Notes: generated by a model from the letters alone, not told the origin. A stretch of 64,000 nucleotides of DNA from a bacterium (GCA_028820935.1 JAPPHZ010000029.1:1-64000); one strand, 5' to 3'; shown: positions 43,838 through 52,861, counted from the stretch's first letter. A program made the numbers and translations.

Positions 43838-44172
43838 GGTGGTCTGTCTGCGAAACAGCCAGGCGTGTTCTGGCGGTCATCGGCGTCCCGTCGCTGCGTT
43901 CCGTTTCCTTGACGTACCGCTGCGGGCACGCCTTCGTCAGCGGGCCTTGCGAGGAACACCGCTGCCGACGCCTTACCACACCGCCATTCCACAGACAGAC
44001 CACCGTGGTCTGTCTGCGAAACAGCCAGGCGTGTTCTGGCGGTCATCGGTGTCCCGTCGCTGCGTTCCGCTTCCTCAACGTACCGCTGCGGGTACGCCTT
44101 CGTCAGCGGGCCTTGCGAGGAACACCGCTGCCGACGCCTTACCACACCGCCATTCCACAGACAGACCACCAG
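43838..44172. repeat. Repeat C: 166-bp unit in tandem, with inverted ends
   Basis: Two units (43838-44004 and 44005-44172) with a period of 166 bp. Each begins GGTGGTCTGTCTG (the first G shared at the junction) and ends CAGACAGACCACC. The junction is a 25-bp palindrome, CAGACAGACCAC-C-GTGGTCTGTCTG. I count five differences between the units, all transitions. Open frames crossing it on both strands look like by-products. Confidence 0.92.
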
Positions 44173-44395
44173 GATAGAGGCCAGTGGGCAGGTGGGTGGT
44201 TGGTAACGGCGGACAGGCCGCCTCTCACCATGGAGTCCCTGTTCAGCGAGGGCCGGGTCCGGTAATCGTTATGCCCGGGCCGTCACCTGGACGAGCCGGG
44301 GAGATGCCGTGGTGGAGAGGGCTTCCGGGTTTAGGATCGCGCTATCACACCGGTCCCTTCCTCGGTACGGCGGGAGCTGTCGGCGGAGCCAGAGC

Positions 44396-45727
44396 GTGAG
44401 TCGAGTGAACAAGCTACAGATCGCGGTGCTCGTGCTGCTGGGGATGATGGGTACGGCCGCATGCGGCTCATGGGCCGCGTCCGCGGATCGCTCCGGGAAC
44501 AGCGGGGGAGCACCCGATGTGCGGGTGGAGCCGGCCAGGCCGGCGAGCGGGGAACCTTCCGTCACGAGCACGGATGCTCCGATCGTCGCGACCAGTTCGC
44601 CGTCGCCCCCGGCCACCTCGGCGGCCTCCTCCACTTCTCCGGCCGCGGAGGCAACCACCACTTCTTCCACCATCTCTGTTCCGGCCAGCACCACGTCACC
44701 ATCCACCACCACGTCCCCTTCCACCACACTGTCCACCACCACGACCACCGTCGTCGTGGACACCGCGACGACCACCATCGCATCGAGGCCTCCACGTCCT
44801 AGAGAGACGCTGATCATCCACGGAATCGGCGACGTGGCTCTCGATCCCGTCTACATACCGACCTTCCCCTCGGAGGGATATGGCTATGCCTGGTCAGGGC
44901 TCGGCGGAATCTTCCAGAGGGATGATCTGACGGTCATCAACATGGAGTGCGCCGTGTCCGACCTCGGCGATCCGGTGCCAAAGGCGTTCAACTTCCGCTG
45001 CGACCCCGCGGCGCTTCCCTCCGCGCTGGAGGCCGGCGTGGACGTGGCCAATCTGGCCAACAACCACGCGCTGGACTTCGGGCGTGAGGCGTTGGTCGAC
45101 TCGGTCGCCAACCTGCGGGCGGCGGGCATCCATCCGGTCGGAGCCGGGTCGGATTACGCGGAGGCCTACACCCCGGCGCTGCTCGAGATCCGCGGCTGGA
45201 AGATCGCCGTGCTGGGGTTCGGCGGCGTGCTATCCACGAGGTCATGGCTGGCCACCGAGGACCGGCCAGGCATCGCTAGCGGTGACGACCGGGCCGACAT
45301 GGTGGCGGCCGTGGAACGAGCCGCTGAGATTGCCGACCTCGTGATCGTCACAATCCACTGGGGCATGCAGCTCGACACCCAACCCCGCCCGGATGACATC
45401 GGGCATGCCGAGGCCATGGTGGCGGCGGGAGCCGACATCATCTTTGGCCATCACCAGCACCGGGTGGGACCGCTAGGAGAAATAGACGGTAAGCCGGTGG
45501 CCTGGGGACTCGGCCACATCGTCTGGCGCCGCATCAACCCGGTCAGCGCCCAGACCACGGTGGCGAAGGTTGTGGTCCATCCCGACGGGACGATGGGCGC
45601 CTGCCTCATGCCCGCCGAGATCGTCCGCCATGGCCACCCGGTTTTCGTCGGGCAAACTCCCGGACACTGCGAACTCCTGTACGGCGGCCGGCCCAGCCCG
45701 ATGGAGCCCCCCTCGATAATGTTCTAG
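44396..45727 (+). CDS. CapA-family lipoprotein
   Basis: A 443-residue protein with a lipobox GTAAC (Cys23), a Ser/Thr/Pro-rich linker (about 30-130) and a CapA/PgsA-type metallophosphatase-fold domain. Family motifs are IHGIGDVALD, INMECAVSD (usual NLE), LANNHALDFG, TIHWGMQ and IFGHHQHRVGP. GTG 44396 is favoured (GGAG about 8 nt upstream); GTG 44405 is possible. CapA proteins act in poly-gamma-glutamate systems, but no pgsBC genes are here, so a surface metallophosphatase-like role is as likely. The stop is in a CTAG followed by GAGGG, reminiscent of the end of repeat A. Confidence 0.87.
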   Translation: MSRVNKLQIAVLVLLGMMGTAACGSWAASADRSGNSGGAPDVRVEPARPASGEPSVTSTDAPIVATSSPSPPATSAASSTSPAAEATTTSSTISVPASTTSPSTTTSPSTTLSTTTTTVVVDTATTTIASRPPRPRETLIIHGIGDVALDPVYIPTFPSEGYGYAWSGLGGIFQRDDLTVINMECAVSDLGDPVPKAFNFRCDPAALPSALEAGVDVANLANNHALDFGREALVDSVANLRAAGIHPVGAGSDYAEAYTPALLEIRGWKIAVLGFGGVLSTRSWLATEDRPGIASGDDRADMVAAVERAAEIADLVIVTIHWGMQLDTQPRPDDIGHAEAMVAAGADIIFGHHQHRVGPLGEIDGKPVAWGLGHIVWRRINPVSAQTTVAKVVVHPDGTMGACLMPAEIVRHGHPVFVGQTPGHCELLYGGRPSPMEPPSIMF

Positions 45728-45798
45728 GAGGGCTGTTCGAAGTTCTTCGGCCGAGGCTTTGGCCATCGCTTGCGTGCTCGTGGCGGGCGATAGTTGAA

Positions 45799-46039
45799 GT
45801 GTCACACCCCCGATATATGTTGACCATCGCCAAGCACCTACACCGGCTGATGCATCTACCGATCGGAACGGCCGGCCCGGAGGGAAGAAACAAGGCTTCG
45901 TGGAGCGAACCGCCGAACCCGGCAGCCGGCCGGGCATGGCCGACCACGCTCCGAACCAGGAAAGGTGGTGGTGGGGGAGGGCCCGATGCGGAGCACCGGT
46001 CCGGCAGCGCGATTTTCGCGCTCTCCCGGGCTCCGGACA
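45799..46039 (+). repeat. Repeat family B, copy 4
   Basis: It begins GTGTCACACCCC and shares with copy 2 the blocks CATCGCCAAGCACC, ACAAGGCTT, GGGCATGGCCGACCACGCTCC and AACCAGGA, then GGTGGTGGTGGGGGAGGGCCC and GCGCGATTTTCGCGCTCTC. Its right end meets the CTAG (46040-46043) that holds the stop codon of the minus-strand deaminase gene. It fills the convergent gap after the CapA-like gene. Confidence 0.85.
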
Positions 46040-46630
46040 CTAGATCCGGCGGGCCATCATCTTCTCGACCACGCCGCCGATCGTAGTGGTGAACACTTTC
46101 AGGGAGATGTCGCTCAACTCCTCCGAGCAGTCGGCTTGCGCGAAGGTCAGAGGCTCGGCGAGGCGTGCCCAATGCGGGGCCAGCGCGTTCGGGCCGGTCA
46201 CGCCTCCCTTGCCGACGTCGGTCGCTACGTAGAGGGTGGTGGTGACAGCCGAGTTGATGATCCTGATCGTGCACATCTCGCACGGTTCGAGCGAGGTAAT
46301 CAGGGTGTGACCCCTCAGATCCCCTCCATCCGGATGCGCGTCCTCGTACAGGTTCAGCGCCGACATCTCGGCGTGGAGGTCGCTCCTGAACCTCGGCGCC
46401 AGCATCCGGTTGCGGTCGCTGACCAGGACCGTTCCGCCGGGGTCGAGGATCAGGCAGCCCACCGCGGCGTTGCCCTCGAGTCCGCCCGTGATGGCTTCCT
46501 GGATGGCCTGGCGGGCGATGGCGTCATGCGGTCTCGCTCCGTCAAAGGCCTCAACGCGTTCCCGCAGGTCGAGCAGTTGCTGTTTCGTCTCGGCCGGGAT
46601 GGTCCCGGCCCCATCAGGATGTAAGCTCAT
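46040..46630 (-). CDS. Cytidine/deoxycytidylate deaminase-family zinc deaminase
   Basis: A 196-residue deaminase. ATG 46630 gives a normal N-terminus; the frame's upstream extension has no family similarity. The zinc site is complete: HAEMSAL (near 108, His and catalytic Glu) and SLEPCEMCTIR (near 135). The type resembles guanine/nucleoside or tRNA-adenosine deaminases (PCEMC). It is divergent from the amidohydrolase operon, with a 151-bp shared upstream region. The substrate could be a base or heterocycle of the same pathway. Confidence 0.88.
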   Translation of the reverse strand: MSLHPDGAGTIPAETKQQLLDLRERVEAFDGARPHDAIARQAIQEAITGGLEGNAAVGCLILDPGGTVLVSDRNRMLAPRFRSDLHAEMSALNLYEDAHPDGGDLRGHTLITSLEPCEMCTIRIINSAVTTTLYVATDVGKGGVTGPNALAPHWARLAEPLTFAQADCSEELSDISLKVFTTTIGGVVEKMMARRI

Positions 46631-46781
46631 ATCGTGCCCAGGTTCTACTGCGCGCTCCCGTTGCTTGTCAACCGGCAATTGCTCGGAGTGAGGAACCGGG
46701 CAGCGTCGCTCCGGGCCACCAGCGCGGTCTTGACCCGGGGAGATGGCGAACCGACGGCTTGAAAGGACGGAGTTCGGGCAT

Positions 46782-48392
46782 ATGGCGGGACAACCTCTCG
46801 ATCTGGTGGTAACCAACGGCACGGTTGTGATGGGAGGCGGACGCTACCGGGTGGCGGTCGGCGTCAAGGACGGCAAGGTGGCCATGCTCGCACCCGAGGA
46901 GTTGATGCCGGCCGCGGCGCGGACCATCGACGCCCGCGGGAACTACGTGCTCCCCGGCGTGGTGGACTCCGAGGCCCACCCCGGGTGCTACGTGCCGTTC
47001 GACTACGACATGACGACGGAGTCGAGGGCCGCTGCTACTGCCGGCATCACCACTTGGGGGATACAGGCGCCGACCACTCGTCTGGGTACGAAGCCTTTCA
47101 AGGAAGTAGTGGGTCGGGCCGATGTGGTCTCTTTCAACGAGTCGTTTCCGTCAGGGCGAGATGTGATCAACGAAGTGAGTCATGTCGATGCGTACCTGAC
47201 CTACATGCTCGAGACCGACGAGCACGCCCGGGAGATCCCCCAGTACGCCGAGGAGCACGGGGTCACCTCCTTCAAGCTCTACCTGCAGACCCGTTCGATG
47301 AAGGGCATGTCGGACGAGGACGACACCAACTGGCCGTCCCGGCGGGCCGGTCTGGGCACGGGTATCGACGACGGTACGGTCTACCTGGTGATGGAGGAGG
47401 TCGCCCATATCGGCCATCCGGGGATCGTTCACATCCATCCCGAGAACTGGGAGATCGGGCGGATCTTCGAGGACCGCCTCCGGAGTAGCGGCCGCACCGA
47501 CTTCGGTTCGTGGACCGACCGCTCACCCGATTTCCTCGAGGCGCATCACGTCCGCTCCTACGCCTACCTGGCCATGCAGACCCCCGGCCACGTTCCTCTG
47601 TATCTCCAGCACTGCACCACCAAGCTGTCCTTTGAGGAAGTGGCCCGGGCCCGCGCCGAGGGCCTGGAGCTGTACGCGCAGACCGGTCCGCCGTGGTTGT
47701 GGGCCGAGCCCGAGTACGGCTGGAGGATCAACGTCCCACTCCGTCGCAGGGACAACATCGAGGCGCTCTGGGTGGCCCTGGCCGAAGGCATCGTGGATGT
47801 GGTCGGGTCCGATCACGTGGTGGGATGGGAGCCGTCCTCCCACGAGGAAATGTACAACCCGGTTATCTGGGACTGCCGTACCGGGTTCTCGAGGGTGGAG
47901 TTGTTCTTGCCAGTGATGCTGTCGGAAGGGGTCAACAAGGGCCGTATCAGCCTCGAGCGGGCCGTCCAGGTCAGTTGTGAGAACCCCGCCAAGACCTCCG
48001 GCCTCTGGGGGACGAAGGGCTCGCTCCTGCCGGGATTCGACGCGGACATGGTGATCATCGACCTGGGTCGGGAGGTGAACGTCGGCAAGGAGCACATCAA
48101 CACCCGGTCCGGCTGGTCGATCATGGAGGGCCATACCTTCACCGGCTGGCCGATCATGACGATCCTGCGGGGCGAGGTCAGCGCGGAATGGGCGGATGAC
48201 TCCCCCGGGATGCGCCCCGTCGGGGAACCGCGGGGCCGTTACCTACCTCGCAGGCTGGGGCCCAGCCATCAGGTGCTGGACGCCAACAGCCCTGCCCGGG
48301 TGGCGCCCACCCACCGCTGGCTGGCCGACGACTTCGCTCGCCCCGGCTTCGCTCCCGAAACCACCAGGTACACCCGTCCGATAGGAGGGTAG
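46782..48392 (+). CDS. Dihydropyrimidinase/hydantoinase-like amidohydrolase with altered first metal motif
   Basis: A 536-residue cyclic-amidohydrolase relative. ATG 46782 is preferred to 46743 by family N-terminus. The bridging lysine (SFKLYLQ, near 164), metal His in HIHPENWEI (near 217), LQHCTTK (near 275) and Asp in VGSDHVVG (near 342) are all present. The first HxH motif, normally DPHVH, reads DSEAHPG (near 62): one His is Glu. It is longer than usual (about 460-480). It starts the operon and probably opens a cyclic amide, hydantoin or pyrimidine ring; the changed ligand makes this uncertain. Confidence 0.88.
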   Translation: MAGQPLDLVVTNGTVVMGGGRYRVAVGVKDGKVAMLAPEELMPAAARTIDARGNYVLPGVVDSEAHPGCYVPFDYDMTTESRAAATAGITTWGIQAPTTRLGTKPFKEVVGRADVVSFNESFPSGRDVINEVSHVDAYLTYMLETDEHAREIPQYAEEHGVTSFKLYLQTRSMKGMSDEDDTNWPSRRAGLGTGIDDGTVYLVMEEVAHIGHPGIVHIHPENWEIGRIFEDRLRSSGRTDFGSWTDRSPDFLEAHHVRSYAYLAMQTPGHVPLYLQHCTTKLSFEEVARARAEGLELYAQTGPPWLWAEPEYGWRINVPLRRRDNIEALWVALAEGIVDVVGSDHVVGWEPSSHEEMYNPVIWDCRTGFSRVELFLPVMLSEGVNKGRISLERAVQVSCENPAKTSGLWGTKGSLLPGFDADMVIIDLGREVNVGKEHINTRSGWSIMEGHTFTGWPIMTILRGEVSAEWADDSPGMRPVGEPRGRYLPRRLGPSHQVLDANSPARVAPTHRWLADDFARPGFAPETTRYTRPIGG

Positions 48393-48396
48393 ATAG

Positions 48397-49152
48397 ATGG
48401 CCATCTGGGACGACGTCCTCACCGAGACCGATCGGACGGTCTTCGCCGCGGCCGGATGGGGCAGGCGGGCCGGATACGGCGAGCGTCCGGCCATCATGGT
48501 CATCGACGTCAACTACAACTTCTGCGGGGACCGGGCTGAGCCCATCCTCGAGTCGATCGAGCGGTGGCGCTACTCCTGCGGGCCCGAGGCCTGGGAGCGG
48601 GGGATCCCTGCCATCCAGGACATCCTCGACGTGGCCCGCGCCAAGCGCCTCCCGGTCATCTACACCACCAACCCCCGCCGCCCCGACGGCTTCGACCTGG
48701 GGATCTGGTCGCTGAAGAGCACCAGGGCGGAGGACGAGGTGGACGTGATGGGACACAAGGGCAACGAGATCGTGGCCGAGGTGGCGCCGCGGCCCGACGA
48801 CCTGTTCATCGAGAAGCGCAAACCCTCTGCCTTCTTCGGAACGCCGCTGGTGAGCCACCTGACCATGATGAGGGCCGATTCGCTGATCCTCACCGGCACC
48901 ACCACCAGTGGATGCGTCCGGGCCAGCGCGGTGGATGCCCTCTCGAACGACTTCAAGGTGACGATTCCGCACGAGGCAGTCTTCGATCGCGGCGAGGTGT
49001 CACACAAGATCGCCCTTTTCGACCTGCATATGAAGTACGTGGACGTGACCGACCTGGAAGACGTCCTCACCTACCTGAGGGGCCTGCCGGCGGGCCTGTT
49101 CGACGACACCTATCCGCCCGCCGGGGCGGCTGCCGGGAGGGAGTTGCTGTGA
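48397..49152 (+). CDS. Isochorismatase-family amidase
   Basis: A 251-residue cysteine hydrolase, 4 bp after the hydantoinase-like gene. The triad is Asp in IMVIDVNYNF (near 36), Lys in FIEKRKPSAFFG (near 139) and Cys in GTTTSGCVRASA (near 172). The TTTSGCVRA motif is that of N-carbamoylsarcosine amidase and related amidases (maleamate, ureidoacrylate). Following a ring-opening hydrolase, it may cleave the resulting carbamoyl or amide group. It shares only the fold with the isochorismatase-like gene at 23496. The stop overlaps the next start. Confidence 0.92.
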   Translation: MAIWDDVLTETDRTVFAAAGWGRRAGYGERPAIMVIDVNYNFCGDRAEPILESIERWRYSCGPEAWERGIPAIQDILDVARAKRLPVIYTTNPRRPDGFDLGIWSLKSTRAEDEVDVMGHKGNEIVAEVAPRPDDLFIEKRKPSAFFGTPLVSHLTMMRADSLILTGTTTSGCVRASAVDALSNDFKVTIPHEAVFDRGEVSHKIALFDLHMKYVDVTDLEDVLTYLRGLPAGLFDDTYPPAGAAAGRELL

Positions 49153-49730
49153 GCCTGGACTTTTCCATCAGGAAGGTCATCACCCAGGTGGAGGAGGAGC
49201 GGATCCGGGAGGGGATCGGAGCAGATCCGCCGCTGCGCAAGGCGGTGGTGGCGGCCGCGATCCACAATCCCTACTCCGGCAGCTACCACGAGGACCTGTC
49301 CGAGGCGGCCGAGTTCTCGGTCGGTCTGGGTCGTATCCTCGGGGAGATGGCAATGGATACCCTGGGAGAGCCGGTGGTGTCCTACGGCAAGGGAGGGATC
49401 GCCGGCCTCGATGGTTCGCAGGAGCACGCGGTCATGTTCCTTTCCACCGCCTTCGCCAACCCGCTCCGCCAGACCCTGGGCGGGGGAGTGGCCTGGATGT
49501 CCTCGGCCACCATCGTGGCGGTGGCCGGAACCCCGATCACCATCCCGCTGGCCCACAAGGACGCCCTCTACGTCCGCGATCACTACGACGCCATCACGCT
49601 GTATCCGGGCGACGCGCCCCGGGCGGACGAGGTGCTGGTGGCCGTGGCGGTCGCCAACCGGGGGAGGCCCAACGCCCGGATGGGTGGCCTGGCGCCCGAG
49701 GACGTGATCGGCGAGGACGGACTGCGCTAG
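49149..49730 (+). CDS. AA_synth (DUF1185)-family protein
   Basis: A 193-residue soluble protein starting at GTG 49149, in a GTGA overlap with the amidase. The blocks VSYGKGGIAGLDGSQEHAVM, TLGGGVAWMSSATIVA, IPLAHKDALYVRDHYDAI and GRPNARMGGLAPEDV match the AA_synth family (PF06684). Family members often sit beside amidohydrolases and oxidoreductases in catabolic clusters, but I know of no established reaction. The name amino-acid synthesis rests on weak evidence in the literature. Confidence 0.85.
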   Translation: MSLDFSIRKVITQVEEERIREGIGADPPLRKAVVAAAIHNPYSGSYHEDLSEAAEFSVGLGRILGEMAMDTLGEPVVSYGKGGIAGLDGSQEHAVMFLSTAFANPLRQTLGGGVAWMSSATIVAVAGTPITIPLAHKDALYVRDHYDAITLYPGDAPRADEVLVAVAVANRGRPNARMGGLAPEDVIGEDGLR

Positions 49731-49733
49731 GAG

Positions 49734-50930
49734 GTGGTAACACCGCGCCGGACCGCGATCGTCAACATCGGGACCCTGGTCACGGGTGAGTTGGCCGCCC
49801 CGGTCACAGATGCGGAGGCGCTGTTCATAGAGGACGGGTCCATCGTCTCGATCGGATCCTCCGAGGGCCTTGAGCATGCCGACCAGGTGATCGACGCCAA
49901 CGGGGCCACCGTGGGTCCCGGGTTGATCGACTCCCATTGCCACGTTGTCATCGGTGACTTCACCCCTCGGCAGAACGTGGTCGGATTCCTCAGCTCGTAC
50001 GTGCACGGCGGGATAACGCAGGTCATCTCGCCTGGTGAGATTCATGCACCGGGACGACCGCACGATGCCGACGGCGTGGTCGCCCTGGCCGTGTTCGCCC
50101 AACGGTCGTGGAGCAATTACCGGCCCAACGGGATGAAGGTCAACGGCGGGGCGGTGGTGCTCGAGCCGACCCTGCAACCCGAGCACTTCCGTTACCTGGC
50201 CGACCAGGGGGTGTGGCTGGCCAAGTTCGGCTTCGGCCGGTACGACGACCCGGCCGACGGACTACCGCAGGTGCGGGCGGCCCAGGAGGTGGGGATCAAG
50301 GTGATGTGCCACTCGGGTGGGGCATCGATTCCGGGCTCGAAGCCCATCACCACCGATCACCTGATGCTGCTCCGTCCTGACGTGTGCGGCCACATCAACG
50401 GTGGGCCCTCGTCGTTGGACGGAGAGGGACTAATCCGGATCGTGTCCACCACCGATCTGGTGTTGCAGATCGTCCAGGCCGGCAACCTGCGGAGCGCCAT
50501 CGAGATAGTGGAGTCGGTGCTCGAACACGGGGCGGAGCACCGGGTGATCCTCGGGTCGGACACGCCGACCGGAACCGGTGTCATGCCGCTCGGCGTGCTC
50601 AAGACCATGGCCGAGTTGTCCTCTCTCACAGATGCCGATCCTGCCACCGTGTGGGCATGGGCCTCCGGTGTGACGGCGGACGTCTATGGCCTGGATGCGG
50701 GGAAAGTGGAGGTGGGCCGGGCGGCCGACCTGGTGATCGCCGACGCGCCTTGGGGATCGTACGGCGGCGACGCCCTCGGCGCCCTGGCCAGGGGTGACAT
50801 ACCGGGCATCAGCGCGGTCCTCATCGACGGCCGGGTCCGCGCCTTGCGGAGCCGCAACACCCCCGCCGCGGCCCGCCAGGTGACCGTCACTCCCGAGATC
50901 GGTGAGCTCCCCGGCTCGGCCCACGTCTGA
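49734..50930 (+). CDS. Enamidase-like amidohydrolase
   Basis: A 398-residue amidohydrolase that aligns along its full length, from memory, with enamidase (6-oxo-1,4,5,6-tetrahydronicotinate amidohydrolase) of anaerobic nicotinate fermentation. Shared features: NIGTLVTGE at the start, metal motif GLIDSHCHV (near 64), CHSGGASIPGS, GHINGGPSSLDG and SDTPTGTGVMPLG. The start is GTG 49734, 3 bp after the previous stop. Enamidase opens a cyclic enamide to a formyl dicarboxylate plus ammonia. A nicotinate pathway would also need a 6-hydroxynicotinate reductase, not seen here, so the true substrate may be a related lactam. Confidence 0.87.
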   Translation: MVTPRRTAIVNIGTLVTGELAAPVTDAEALFIEDGSIVSIGSSEGLEHADQVIDANGATVGPGLIDSHCHVVIGDFTPRQNVVGFLSSYVHGGITQVISPGEIHAPGRPHDADGVVALAVFAQRSWSNYRPNGMKVNGGAVVLEPTLQPEHFRYLADQGVWLAKFGFGRYDDPADGLPQVRAAQEVGIKVMCHSGGASIPGSKPITTDHLMLLRPDVCGHINGGPSSLDGEGLIRIVSTTDLVLQIVQAGNLRSAIEIVESVLEHGAEHRVILGSDTPTGTGVMPLGVLKTMAELSSLTDADPATVWAWASGVTADVYGLDAGKVEVGRAADLVIADAPWGSYGGDALGALARGDIPGISAVLIDGRVRALRSRNTPAAARQVTVTPEIGELPGSAHV

Positions 50931-51193
50931 ACGCGCCGCCACCTCTCGGGGTGACGATGTACCGCGCCTCCGCAGGTACGGGTCGAGGCACCTGCCTGAC
51001 GGGTTGATGTTGCCGATCACGCGGGAGGCCCTTGCCCAGACCAACTACTATCGCCGAACAGCCCTGCCAGGTGGTCGGCGGTCGCCAAGGCTCCGACCAG
51101 GCTCGTCCTTGTCACTTAGGTGCACTCAGGGCAGGTTCACAACCGCGTCAACAGAGCAGCGGACACCGAGAAGCCGCAAGAGGAGACCGAAAG

Positions 51194-51796
51194 ATGAGCG
51201 GAGCAAACGAAGTAATCGTGCCGGCCCGGGAGGGCCGGGGCGTCTACGTGCGCAAGGGTCAGTTGCTGGACATCGTCGATGTCGAAGGCCACCAGGTGGG
51301 CGACTTGATCGCTTGGTTCCGTAACGATCCCTCCGAGTACCTGTCTCCGACCCACACGGTGTCGTGCAACGCCTCGATCGAGTTGGTCACCGGATCACAA
51401 GTGTTCTCCAACCGCCGCAACCCGGTTTTCACCATCGTTCGGGACGACGTGGAGCGCCACGACATCATCGTGCCGTGCTGTGACCACGAGCGTTTCAAGC
51501 GGGACTACGACCTGGACGATCACGACCATTGCCTGGCCAACCTCTACCAGGCGCGCGACCTGCTCGGGGAGGACTTCGGCTTACACGGCGAGATGGCCTG
51601 GAACGTGTTCATGCACAACCGGGTGACCGACGACGGGGACGTGGTGACCGATCCCGCCGCCCACGACGCGGGTGCCACTATGACCCTTCTGGCCCACGAG
51701 GATCTGGTGGTGCTCCTGTCCGCCTGCCCCCAGGACCTCACCCCGTGCAACGATTTCAACCCCACCTCGATGCTCATGAGGCTTCGGGAGGACTAG
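51194..51796 (+). CDS. DUF1989 (urea carboxylase-associated) protein
   Basis: A 200-residue protein. ATG 51194 is supported by GAGGAGA 8 nt upstream. Family motifs are KGQLLDIVDVEGHQVGDLIA, ETHTV-like SPTHTVSCNAS, CCDHERF, and the conserved SACPQDLTPCNDFNPT. Two DUF1989 paralogues together form carboxyguanidine deiminase in guanidine-degrading bacteria, but here there is only one and no carboxylase, so that function is unlikely. It follows a 263-bp gap after the enamidase-like gene in which I see no riboswitch I know. Confidence 0.87.
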   Translation: MSGANEVIVPAREGRGVYVRKGQLLDIVDVEGHQVGDLIAWFRNDPSEYLSPTHTVSCNASIELVTGSQVFSNRRNPVFTIVRDDVERHDIIVPCCDHERFKRDYDLDDHDHCLANLYQARDLLGEDFGLHGEMAWNVFMHNRVTDDGDVVTDPAAHDAGATMTLLAHEDLVVLLSACPQDLTPCNDFNPTSMLMRLRED

Positions 51797-51826
51797 ACGG
51801 CACAACTAGACGGTAAGGAGGACCTG

Positions 51827-52861
51827 ATGACCACAACGATCCGGTACGAACCGGACGCCGCCCGCCTGGCCGAGTCGGCTCGCAAGATACGCTCGCCGTT
51901 CGAACTCGACCTGTCGCTCCGGTTCTACTCTCCGCAGGCCAACCTCGACGGCATGCAGCATCCGCAGATAGCCGATTGGCATCGCTACGTCGGCGAGGAG
52001 TGGACCCCGCCGCCCACACCGTCCGGCGCGCGACGGGTGGCGCTGCTGATCCCTTGTACCAAATACAAGCCCTACTCGACCAGCCGGGAGCATCGGGCTA
52101 TCAACCGGGCGCTTCTGGAAGCAGGCTGGCTTCCCGACGGCGCCTCCACCGCACCGGCGGGCATGGCCGGCCACCTCGACGGTGGGGAGAGCCCGGATCT
52201 CCTCCACGACGGACCGCTCCGGCGCGGAGACGTGCTCCTGGATCGGTTCGTGCTGTCGGAGCCTATGGCGATCGTGCCCTATTCCCACATCTACTACTGG
52301 CGAGACGCCCCCAGTCCCGCCGCTTGCTACGACGATCCCGGTCTGTTCGAGGCGCGGGGGACCTCGGTGTCGCCGGAGCGGCCCGACTGCACGGCAACTC
52401 CGCTCGCGAACGGGAAATGGAGGTGGGGTCCGGCGGAGCGCCAGGCGTTCGCCGAGACCCACAACTATCTGGCGGCGATCATCCGCCGATGCCTGGTCAG
52501 GCTGTCACCCTCCTATGCGGAGATAGGGGCGTGGGTTTCGCCGGGACTGACGCACCGCAGCTTCCTGGCCGACGAGGCGTTCCGGCGCGTGGAGGGTCTG
52601 CCGAGGTCCCGTAAGGGCACCACCGGACCCGTCAAGCTGGTCGGGGTCCTGGAGGGCGCTCCGGGCCTGGTCACGATGATGCCCACCCAGGATCAACTCG
52701 AGGACGCCCGCGGTCGCCTGGCGGGCCGGCTGGAGGCGGAAGGTCGTTCAACCACGCCGGCCGCGGTGCGGGCGGTCTATGCGCGCGGGGACGGAAACGA
52801 CACCCCGCTCGGTCTGCCCGAGGCCCTCACCCATCTCACCGGCTGGCTCGACACGGTATGA
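51827..52861 (+). CDS. Uncharacterised protein with a DUF5591-like segment
   Basis: A 344-residue soluble protein with a strong start (GGAGG, 5-6 nt before the ATG). I do not recognise it securely. Residues about 65-100 (VALLIPCTKYKPYSTSREHR, then a helix) and about 145-155 (VLSEPMAIVPYSHI) resemble the DUF5591 domain attached to archaeal archaeosine synthase. The tRNA-modification context is absent. The stop overlaps the aldolase-like gene (ATGA), so it belongs to the catabolic operon. A role on a small molecule is as likely as one on RNA. Confidence 0.75.
   Translation: MTTTIRYEPDAARLAESARKIRSPFELDLSLRFYSPQANLDGMQHPQIADWHRYVGEEWTPPPTPSGARRVALLIPCTKYKPYSTSREHRAINRALLEAGWLPDGASTAPAGMAGHLDGGESPDLLHDGPLRRGDVLLDRFVLSEPMAIVPYSHIYYWRDAPSPAACYDDPGLFEARGTSVSPERPDCTATPLANGKWRWGPAERQAFAETHNYLAAIIRRCLVRLSPSYAEIGAWVSPGLTHRSFLADEAFRRVEGLPRSRKGTTGPVKLVGVLEGAPGLVTMMPTQDQLEDARGRLAGRLEAEGRSTTPAAVRAVYARGDGNDTPLGLPEALTHLTGWLDTV

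Noticed and set aside
43789-44169. Open frames running through both copies of tandem repeat C
   Set aside because: They repeat the same peptide because the unit is duplicated and cross inverted ends; composition and position suggest chance frames.
43838-44172. CRISPR array
   Set aside because: Only two long units without short spacers; the unit is an inverted-ended tandem repeat, not a direct-repeat/spacer array.
50931-51193. Possible guanidine riboswitch upstream of the DUF1989 gene
   Set aside because: DUF1989 genes are often controlled by guanidine riboswitches, but I found none of the conserved ykkC or mini-ykkC sequence blocks here.
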